Origin: Valencia hispanica
Taxonomy: Eukaryota; Chordata; Actinopteri; Cyprinodontiformes; Valenciidae
Direction of reading: 5' to 3'
Length of the DNA: 64,000 bases
Assembly: GCA_963556495.2 (NCBI GenBank)
Contig: OY747700.1
Location: 1,734,501 to 1,798,500, forward strand
The translations under genes and the position numbers were made by a program. The notes under the pieces were generated by a model, which saw only the letters and a list, made by a program, of their open reading frames with translations, did no database searches and was not told where the DNA came from. This document shows, piece by piece, positions 55,696 to 64,000 of the stretch; the stretch's first letter is position 1, and the number at the start of each line of letters is the position of its first letter.

Positions 55696-56858
55696 TGTAG
55701 CGGTTTGATTCATCTGAGGGTTTCAAGAGATTGGTTTCAAGGAGTAAGTTAATCAAACACTACAAAGGTCTCATGCAAAAACAAAGTACAGCATGACCCA
55801 GGAGGGTTCTTTAAACTAATATTAGCAATGAGGTCCCATTGAAGTTTTTACACAAATAATCATGAAAGGAGCTAGAGTCAATTTCAATGTTTTCAAAATT
55901 ATTTCATCGTATTACCCTTTCAATACATGTATAATTTGCAACATCATTTCTAATACATTTTCAAATAAAGAATGAGGCTTCCGTTCAAATCATAAGATCA
56001 AAAACAAGTTTTTGATTTAAAAAAAAAATTAGTCAAAAAGAAATGTCCTTGCAGCTTTTCAGTCCATGCATCAAAAGGCAATAATCCATGCAGAAGGGGG
56101 GAAGGAACAAAGATTCGTTCGAGCTGACAGTCGTTCAGTTCATGCAGGCGGGAGAGAAAAGAGAAGAAAAAAAAACGAATCGTTCCAAAGTTCATGCAGC
56201 AATACAAGCAGTCAATTCAGAAGAACTCGACGGAGCTCAGCTGTTGGTCAATCTTAATCTGGCAACATAATCAGGATCCACAGATCAGATATCACCAGGG
56301 CACACAAAAGGTAAAGATCCAGCTGAGAGAAGAGAAGGAGAAAAGAAAAAAAAGAATTGTCCCAAAGTTCGTGCAGCAATCCATAATACAAGCAGTCAAT
56401 TAAAAGAACTCGTCGGAGCATCCGTCCTTTCTCTTTCAGACAGGATAAATCAGAATCAGAATCAGAATCAGCTTTAATGGCCAAGTATGACACATACAAG
56501 GAATTTGACTTCGGCAACATTTCTCTCCAGTACAGAACTTAAATAAGTGAAACAAAGAAATCCAAGGTTTGGGAGCAGGAACCCGCTCCTCCCGCAGCCG
56601 ACGCAGATTAACGCACCGTTCCCAGTTTAACCTGACCACTGACTTAAAAGAAATGCCAAAAAAGGCCCTCTACGGAGGTGACTTAACACCTGTCCCCAGC
56701 TTCCGTTTTTATTTTCTGTCTGGCCCTCTCCTCATCAACCTGTGCTTTGTCCTGAATCCTCCCTGCTGACTGCCAAGAAGCGTGTACAAGTTAATTTGAC
56801 ACACCTCCGGAGCACACATAAACAGTTTTTTGTTAAACAATGTTTGGCAATCGCCACA
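55696..56858 (-). repeat. Gypsy 3' LTR (with Rex1 scrap)
   Basis: On the minus strand it starts TGTGGCGATTGCC at 56858, directly after the purine tract 'caaggggggagag', and ends CCGCTACA at 55696. 1163 bp, of which about 115 bp is the inserted Rex1-like end. It interrupts L2 copy A2. Confidence 0.75.
56447..56561 (-). mobile_element. Rex1-like 3'-end fragment
   Basis: Reverse of the Rex1-like terminus: four 'tcagaa' type units, then 'tcagctttaatggccaagta' to 'ctccagtacagaacttaaat'. Nearly the same as 47930-48012. Confidence 0.88.
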
Positions 56859-56973
56859 CTCTCCCCCCCTTGAAGAAAAAAAAAAGACTAAACTAAATGA
56901 TTGATGACAACAAAGGATACCTCATTGTTATTAATGCTCTTCTCTTTACTCAGTTATCCTCGCTACCTTTGTT

Positions 56974-57277
56974 TTACATTCCATCTCCAGCAGAAAGCAA
57001 GTGATCTATGCTAAAGCCCTCAAAGTCCTCATCCAAATTTCTTTCCTTGAATATATCTGTCTGTCGTTTTCGCTGTAATTCCTCTACTCCTGCAGCTGTG
57101 GGATAACAAGGCTTTAGTCTGGAAACATGGAATACTTTTAGATCCTCACCAGAATGTTCTAGAACTACTTCATAATTCACAGGTCCCACTTGCCGTACTA
57201 CTCGATACGGCCCTTGCCATTTCGGAGCCAGCTTGGCTGTGAAGGCTTTGTCTGCTTTTGAGAGAGAGGGTGGGCAC
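56974..57277 (-). pseudogene. Gypsy integrase C-terminus
   Basis: KADKAFTAKLAPKWQGPYRV, VNYEVVLEHSGEDLKVFHV and SRLKPCY, the SH3-like end of Ty3/Gypsy integrases, running to a stop at 56974 and followed by the polypurine tract. Upstream it is cut at 57277/57278 by the retroviral LTR. No chromodomain motif, so a different Gypsy lineage from 26381-27990. Confidence 0.82.
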
Positions 57278-57847
57278 TGTCGGCTTTTCCCACAATGTGC
57301 TCTGCAACTCACTTCCTGCTCAGAGAGGCGGGGGCGCCGAACTCCAAAACCCCAGCGGAATCTGTTTCAAAATAAGACCCAGGACTGAGAGACAGAGAAG
57401 AACAAAAAACACACACACTCATATTTCTGGTTTGGAAGAGACGCACCTGCAGATGGGAGTCAGACAAGATCCGACTGACTGACTCATTCTCTTACAGGGC
57501 TGTACCATTTTTATTTCAAGAAGAACAAAGAACATATCACGTGACTCCTCTCTCCTCCTTCTACATCTTGACAGGTCATTTATTTTCTCCAGGTCTCTTG
57601 ACCTTACTATGAACTGGGTTATAACATGACTTAGAGTTATAGCTAATCCTCCCTGCTTTCAATTCATATCTTTACTCAAGAGTTTGTTTACTTAAAACCT
57701 TCAATCCTATAAAATACTGGTAACAGAGTCATGTTTTACTACCCTGAATAATATAAACAGGCCTATTACTTCTAAAGCTTAAAAAAGATATAATTAACAC
57801 ATATGTACTGCATAATAAAAATAGCCTCAAAAAAGTAGAATACAACA
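57278..57847 (-). repeat. ERV 3' LTR
   Basis: 570 bp, TG...CA termini ('tgtcggcttttccc' to 'gtagaatacaaca' on the + strand). On the element's strand it is preceded by the tract 'gattgaaagagggatt'. The first 216 bp equal 63785-64000. Confidence 0.88.
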
Positions 57848-57903
57848 AATCCCTCTTTCAATCTATTTTTCAAATAGATTGACCACTCCTCTGTACTTCC
57901 TCA

Positions 57904-58092
57904 TCAGGCTCCATGTGAGCTATTAACAGATATTGACTTTGCACATTTATCACCAACAGCTTTTTCAATACACTTTGTGAGCATAGAACGTATACAAGGA
58001 ATACAACAACATCCACATAACACCATAGTTGACACAAATACTGCTAAAGAAACCATTATAGACATTGCCAGAGTCTTCCATTTACCAAACAT
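57904..58092 (-). pseudogene. ERV env, transmembrane end only
   Basis: A 62-residue frame with one hydrophobic membrane span followed by a cysteine-rich cytoplasmic start (CGCCCIPC), as at the end of transmembrane envelope subunits in fish ERVs. The rest of env is not readable upstream. No entry function can be inferred from this remnant. Confidence 0.65.
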
Positions 58093-59193
58093 TATTTAAC
58101 AAATTTTTCCCTCTTTCTAACCTGATCATTCAAAATGAGAAGAGTGTCTGTTTTTTTTATCCTTACCTTTAAGCAATATTTTTTTTATTTATTATTATTG
58201 TTTTTTATGTTTTAACCTAATTCTCAATATTCTTTTAGTAAAAGCAAACTCTAGCAATTGTCACCAACCCTAAAAACATCCTACAAAAACCACATCATAA
58301 TGAAAAAAAATAAGTAAAACAAAAATTAGTAGTCAGTCAACCTGATTATACTTTAAACACTCCTTAAAATGTTTTATCTTATTCCTAAAAAAGTTTTATA
58401 AAACCGTAAATACTGAATATAAAGAAGAAAATCCTACAAATCGACTACTTAAAAATTATTTGACACCCTCTTAGGCAGTGTCTAGCAATCTGCACCTGTA
58501 AATAAAAATCGGTTAGACAACCTGTAAAATACAAGAAAAATGATTAGTAAGTGTTCAGTCTTTATTATTTTGTTCTCTAGTCTTCGCTCTTGTTTATTTC
58601 TCTGGCAGCAGGTGGCTACCAGAGTGATGAAATGATTCAGTACAGTGGAGTCTTTATTTTCCCAAAGTTACTGTCTTTTCTGCAGATCGCCCTCACTGAA
58701 ATGACAGTTACTTCATTAACTGAACATTTCCCCCAATAAACACAAATGCACAGACAGGCCCCGCCTCCAATAGCTTCCCCCACCGATTGTGAGGTGGTCA
58801 AAACCTGCTGTGAAATGTGTTTGATTTCTTGCGATCTCTTCTCTTCGGTATAATCCCTCTTCGAGAAAAGCAAGTCCAAATTGCTTATCTCGCCCAATTT
58901 TGTTGCACATATAGATTACACTGGATGATTACAGCAACTTCAACCAATCTTCTGGGTGGGTCAGGCCCCGCCTCCTGGCTTCGGCAGTCGACACCGCCTA
59001 GTCAGAACCGACACCACCCGCTGCAAAGAGATTTTCCCAGGTCAGCAGAGAGCTGCTGCAGCATGAGGGACAGGAGAGGGGTCGGAAGGAAGAAGGACAC
59101 CAGGCCCTTCAGATGCTGATGATCACTGCGAGGGTCCGGGTCAGGATGCGATGACACCTGAGGTTCTCTGCCAGCTGTAAATTTAAAGTTGAA
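58093..59193 (-). other. ERV decayed/unresolved region
   Basis: Where integrase and most of env should lie. Only short frames (for example 58637-58897) without recognised domains. AT-rich from 58100 to 58560. Confidence 0.5.
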
Positions 59194-59523
59194 TTAGACC
59201 GCTCGATGACGCCCCATTTCCCCACGCGTCAACAGTGTCAGCCTTGCTGTGACCCCAGTAGCAGTAACAAAAACTGCTCTCTTCCACTGTGGTAATTCAT
59301 AATGTATAACAGAAAACCCGTAGTTCGAATCAGTGTAAATCGTGACGTCTTTATCTCTTCTCCATTTGCATGCTTCAATAAGAGCCCTTATCTCAGCACG
59401 CTGTGCGCTCTGCTTGCCGTCCAGCTTCCCTGACACGACAGTATGTAGTGAATTCCCATTCTGCTCAACAACTGCAAAACCTGATTTTAACTGGCCCTGT
59501 CCATCTCTAAAAACAACACCCAT
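59194..59523 (-). pseudogene. ERV RNase H fragment
   Basis: AQRAEIRALIEACKW carries the Glu block and DVTIYTDSNYGFSVIH the TDS block of retroviral RNase H. It overlaps the end of the preceding pol frame in another frame, implying a shift near 59500. Confidence 0.78.
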
Positions 59524-60635
59524 CTGTAGAGCACAAAACCTGTAGGTAAAGTATCAGACCGTAAGTCAGGACGTATTTTTTGAGCAACAGAATTCAGCCT
59601 GACACAGTCATGCTGCTCCCCAGAGGCGGTGATTTGTTCAGCCATGTTTATTCCTTCATGCGTAAAAATAATGTTTGGTGCCTCCAAAACTCTGCTAATC
59701 CGCTGCTGACGCAAAGTAACAATGTGTGAAGTTTTCTCCACTAGGTGTGCAATTCCTGCTGCATGTCTCGTGCAAGGTGGCTGTCTCATTTTAATAGCTT
59801 GCAGCTTTATGCTAAGATACATAAGAATGTATCTCTGACCACCTTTTTTCTGAAACAAAATCCCATTAACCACCCCATCTGTTTCTGATGTGTTAAGAAA
59901 AAATGGACATGTATAGTCAGGAGTGGCTAAATCAGCTGCTTGTGCTAGAGCCAGTTTTAACTTAATAAATGCCTCCTCAGCCGGTAAGTCCCATTCTAAT
60001 TTAGCATGCAGATTTTTCATACCATGAGCATTTACAAGAGCCCTGAGTGGTGTGGTAAGGTTTGTGTAATTAGGCACATAATGTCTGGAAAAATTTGTCA
60101 GTCCCAGAAATGACAGCATTGAGGATAGCAAAGAGTCAGGCACGACCTTTAAGGCCTCCACTGCATCAGGATGATCTGTTTTTTCTCTGCCATGATTTCT
60201 AGAAAGCTGCAAATGTTCCAGAATGGTAGTATCAGAGAGCTGCGTGTCTATTTTGTACATCTGAGTAGAAGGAGAAAAAGAGACTGAAGATATCTGGGTG
60301 GGAACCCAATCCTTTAATTCAACTCCCCTTTTAACCATTCCCCCCAAATCTTTAGCTTGATGTTTTGGATGCAACAAAAGTGATATGTGTGGAAGTGCTT
60401 CAGCTTCCATCATATACCATCTATGCTGCTCTGAAGTCAGACGAGCATACAGTGCCACACCCTCTTTTCCCACAAAGCATGGACCCGAAGCCACAGACCA
60501 ACTTTGGCCTTCAAGTTCTGTTTCAAATTGTTCCTGGTATAAGGTAGGATCGCCCCTCTCATAGAGGAAGGTCACATGGAAAGGATCAGGCGGTAGAATA
60601 AAAGGCTGGAGTTCAAGCAGCCAAGCTTCCAGCAT
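59487..60635 (-). pseudogene. ERV pol remnant lacking RT palm
   Basis: An open 382-codon frame. The first half contains a pre-RT segment known from fish ERVs and NYNRIN-like proteins (EALPHISLLLHPKHQAKDLG, SRNHGREKTDHPDAVEAL). The second half is RT thumb/connection (SFLGLTNFSRHYVPNYTNLT, LEWDLPAEEAFIKLKLAL, CPFFLNTSETDGVVNGILF). The RT palm with the YxDD box should lie between and is absent, although the frame stays open: an in-frame deletion. Cannot make an active RT. Confidence 0.78.
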
Positions 60636-60733
60636 CTCAGAAAGTCAGCCGCAGAAGATTCATGTGCAGACATCGTAGTCAATCTGGCCCAGAAAATATC
60701 AGCCACTTGTGAAGTGTCATCCTTCAGCAAAAA

Positions 60734-61591
60734 TTAACCACTCATGGTGTCACAGCAATGCGTACGTCCATTCGGAAAAGTCACCATAAGTCCATCAGGG
60801 GTACATAGAATAGTATCACCAAGTTTGATAAGCAGATCTCTGCCTAACAAGTTGACAGGCGTGGTTTGAGCAATGACAAAAGGATGTGATAGTCTTTGAT
60901 CACCCACTGAAACAGGCAATGGTTGAGTTATAGGGAGAGTCATTGGAGCCATATGTAGAGGTGGCTGACCGGGAGGTATAGCGCCCCCTTGTGGGTGTGG
61001 GCACTCCCTCACCCAGTGTTCATTGGAGCCACACCTGTGACAACCGTTAGCACCCGGCTGCCCTCTCCCCATGCCTCTAAAATCCCCAAACCTGGCCCTG
61101 CCACGTGACCTGCCACGAGGCTGCCATGTCCTATAAGGAGCAGTAAATGGCAGATTCGGCGCAGCTCCAGCATACATCACAGGAAAAGAAGGCAGCACTG
61201 TCCCTGATCCAACAGTAGGTGCTGCTTCAGCCACCATCTGTTTCACTTTCTTAGACTGATACAAGTCAGTCAATTTATTCTGAGCCTCTTTTAACTGTAG
61301 TTTTAACAAAGCAGTCTCCATTTTCTTATTCTCCTCAGCGTCCTTTAACGCAGGTGCTCTCACTAAAGGAAGCATTAAATCAGGGCCTCCACTTGCCCCC
61401 AGTGACACCTGAGATCTGGTATTCTTAATTGGTCCTTCACTCCCCTTGTCTCCCAACGTCTGCATATTTTTTACCTGTAAAACTGTCGTACATTCATCAC
61501 GTTGACTGGGGCTGGGATCTTTTGAAAGGTTTACAGCTTGACCCCTTACCACAGATGCTAATCTTTCCTGATTCTGCAGCAGTCCATCCAT
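60734..61591 (-). pseudogene. ERV gag end with zinc knuckle, protease tail
   Basis: 285 codons. Coiled-coil-prone stretch at about residues 85-115, arginine/glycine-rich segment at 158-178, one CCHC zinc knuckle at 184-197 (C-X2-C-X4-H-X4-C), then the end of a protease fold (TPVNLLGRDLLIKLG, residues 244-258). The D-T/S-G active site expected just before is missing, and no capsid precedes the coiled region. Confidence 0.75.
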
Positions 61592-63784
61592 CTGTAGATG
61601 AACCCCAGTTAACCTGTGTTCGTGCTGCTCATCTCATCCATCAATTTAGCATTATACGCCAAAAACAATTTATCGGTGTCTTCTAATTTGTTGCTAACTA
61701 AATTTAGTAGGTGTCACTTTTCCTCCCCAGAACACATTCTGTGAGAGACTTCTCTTATAATCCCCTCGGGCACCATGACGAGCCCACCTGGCCGTCATAA
61801 GGCCCTGGAATTGGTTTCTATCTTCTTTTTATTTTTTACCGGGCTTATCAACTAAACAGAATATAATTTAGAAATGTATATTAACAATTGGGCATCTAAA
61901 GTACGTCAGTTTTGTCCCTGAGGAGCAGGAAGTAACCTATATTCGGCTGCCATTGAATATTCGTAACAAAAATCCCAAATGGATTAAAATTTAATAATAA
62001 AAAAATAGGTTATTTGTATTAACTCTATAAATTATTTATTTTAATTGATAAACTATCAATTCGTAGGCCCAAATTTATCCCAATATTAATGCAATTAACA
62101 GTAAAGGCAGGCACCGTTTTTATTTATTTAATTTATTTCTTTTTATAGTGAAGGAGTTTATATATTATTTATCCATGCAACATTAACCTTAGTAATGTTT
62201 TAGGCAAAGCCGAAACGAAGGAAAGCTAAAAAGGTTTATAACGCACTGTTTATCTTATCATTAATTTATTTATATACGGAGATTATTGCCGTTTCATCTA
62301 AAAATCAAAGAATTCCTAATAGAGTCCGGCCTACGCCAAAACTCGGGATGCACTTTTTGGTGAAACACACGAAAAAATAGAATTCTCCCAATATAAGGCA
62401 ATTTGTATTTATCATTAAAACATATACTGAAAGAAATACGTTTAAAACTCGCTTTGCAACACGAAAACGTCAACAGTTTGCTCCAAAAAAAAAAACTCCG
62501 CCGGACTGACAGATCAAAGTCCGGCCCAATAAAACTTCCGTGTCACACCGCGGAATGAATACGCCGGTGCACAGATGGCTAATTCTGCACTACGATGCTA
62601 AACCTAACAAACCGTACTCATAAGTAAACCAACCAAGAACAAAATGCCTCCAACAAAACCACACTTCGCCATCAATACTCGAATGACTGTTTAACCGAGC
62701 CAAATAAATACAGTTCGGAAGCTAAACTACCATCATGAGCAACCTAGCTCAACCGGAAGCCAAACGTGACCGCTCCGTTATCATAAAAAAGTTATTTTAT
62801 ATATATTCTATAGAGTTTACTACCAGTTATCCATAATAACAGTCCTATATATATGTGTTCGACAATGCTTTAGACGTGTTTACGTAGTTGCACAAGGTTG
62901 AACGCCTTTATTTCCAGGCGAAACTCATCCAAACCGTGCGTTAGCCGTAAGCTAACTTAAGGTGGTACTTTAGCTGACTGAAAATGATATTCCCTTATTC
63001 CTCTACAATGTCAAGCTTCTACGCTTATTCTCTGTACAAGAAGCGCGGACATTGTCTAGGCGTTTAAGATTCGCAGAGGAATTATGGTTTTAGATTCAGT
63101 CGGTTAGTTCCCCTAAATGAGAAGTTTATATGCGGCCGGAATTCAAGAAGCTAAATGTTAGCTTCCTTCCGTCACCGCGACTTCCCCAATCACACACACA
63201 TTCATCCGAGAGAAAGAAAGAACAACAATTTTCACAGTCTCATCAAACACTAACCTCTACCGGAGCCACCTAAAGCCGGACCTTTAAACACAATCCAATT
63301 CACGTGGCTCAATCGTGCGTTTGGAAGATACGCCAGCCTCTCCAAGGGAATCCGTCTAGACAACAGAGAGCACCCAGGCCCTGCTGCCGTCCCTTCCGCT
63401 TGCCAGCCGAGGAGAATTTTCCGATAGCGTCCCATCGGAAATGAGCGGCCAACTCTCAAGCCCCCTGGTCCGTACTTTGGTCGACCCTCAACCGAAAAAA
63501 CAACACGTCAACATTAAATGGAGAACGTTTAAATCGATCAATACCTATTAATTTGGTGTTAGCGCTTTTTCAGATTGATACAAAACCACCCGGGTGTTGA
63601 TTAGCAAGGATCAATCCAGTCGCTCTCCGATTCTCTGTTGAACTCAAAGAAAAAACACAAAATCACTACAATTGCCACAAACACCTGTATCAATCAGTTA
63701 TGCCACACTCATTACTCACACTCAATCTCTCCCAGCCCTGAGAAAACTCAAAACCAAATCAAATGCCCGCATCCTCCACCATAT
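61592..63784 (-). other. ERV leader region, about 2.2 kb, no gene
   Basis: Between gag end and 5' LTR. AT-rich (61850-62500), then mixed; no frame with recognisable matrix or capsid. May include a replaced or captured segment. Primer-binding site expected just left of 63785 ('ccatat' before the LTR on +); tRNA not identified. Confidence 0.5.
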
Positions 63785-64000
63785 TGTCGGCTTTTCCCAC
63801 AATGTGCTCTGCAACTCACTTCCTGCTCAGAGAGGCGGGGGCGCCGAACTCCAAAACCCCAGCGGAATCTGTTTCAAAATAAGACCCAGGACTGAGAGAC
63901 AGAGAAGAACAAAAAACACACACACTCATATTTCTGGTTTGGAAGAGACGCACCTGCAGATGGGAGTCAGACAAGATCCGACTGACTGACTCATTCTCTT
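63785..64000 (-). repeat. ERV 5' LTR (partial)
   Basis: 216 bp identical to 57278-57493; the window ends inside it. Confidence 0.93.

Larger units (their letters stand above)
57278..64000 (-). mobile_element. Endogenous retrovirus, defective, runs off window
   Basis: 3' LTR at 57278-57847, purine tract, env end, a gap, RNase H, pol remnant, gag end with zinc knuckle, a long leader and the start of the 5' LTR at 63785. The visible LTR parts are identical, so it inserted recently, yet gag, protease, RT, integrase and env are incomplete. It lies in a Gypsy integrase. Lineage: resembles the fish gamma/epsilon-like ERVs; not settled. Confidence 0.88.

Noticed and set aside
56066..56403. Several overlapping + strand frames of 60-69 codons
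   Set aside because: Purine-rich repeats inside the Gypsy LTR; no conserved features.
1..64000. tRNA, rRNA, riboswitch or bacterial operon signals
   Set aside because: None seen on reading; base composition, introns and TE content are those of a vertebrate nuclear genome.

Overview
This is a window of a ray-finned (probably percomorph) fish nuclear genome. It has no bacterial-type gene organisation. Almost all of it is transposable-element sequence of families typical of teleosts: L2 and Rex1-like LINEs, L1-type LINEs, BEL/Pao and Ty3/Gypsy LTR elements, a Tc1-like DNA transposon, a palindromic MITE and an endogenous retrovirus. They are nested in each other up to three deep. Two pieces of host gene show between them, recognised from splice sites and reading frame.
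1-11.5 kb: an L2 LINE (+) ends in a CCTTG tail inside an exon of a HECT-domain (G2E3-like) E3 ligase gene on the minus strand. Five exons of that gene (10010 down to 3249) can be joined in frame. A second LINE, an ORF1-only 'half L2' at 8049-9540, lies inside another of its exons; joining 8048 to 9541 restores the frame exactly. Its introns hold an L2 copy (3981-6727), a 918-bp tandem duplication and a 279-bp MITE.
12.1-20.0 kb: a complete but inactive BEL/Pao element (-) with both LTRs, itself carrying an L2 fragment. 20.0-21.2 kb is unassigned. 21.2-22.8 kb is a decayed Gypsy element whose gag resembles the PNMA family. 22.8-28.0 kb is a chromodomain Gypsy (chromovirus, -) split by an L2 copy that keeps its 5' end. 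28.1-37.2 kb is a second BEL/Pao (-), split by an L1-type LINE with a G-rich, minisatellite-bearing 3' end.
37.3-41.2 kb: L2 pieces, a Tc1-type fragment and a single host signal-peptide exon (+) at 39059-39140. 41.2-53.4 kb: a second PNMA-like Gypsy, exploded by a LINE plus a solo LTR, a Tc1 element that itself holds a nearly intact Rex1-like LINE, an I/CR1-type LINE, an L1 ORF1 fragment and TA microsatellites.
54.3-64.0 kb: an L2 copy is cut by a Gypsy LTR. The Gypsy integrase tail is cut by a recent, defective endogenous retrovirus (-) whose visible LTR parts are identical; the window ends inside its right LTR.
No coding element is fully intact. The Rex1-like LINE is the closest, with a single one-base slip. 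All calls rest on reading motifs, termini and repeats by eye; no database search was run.
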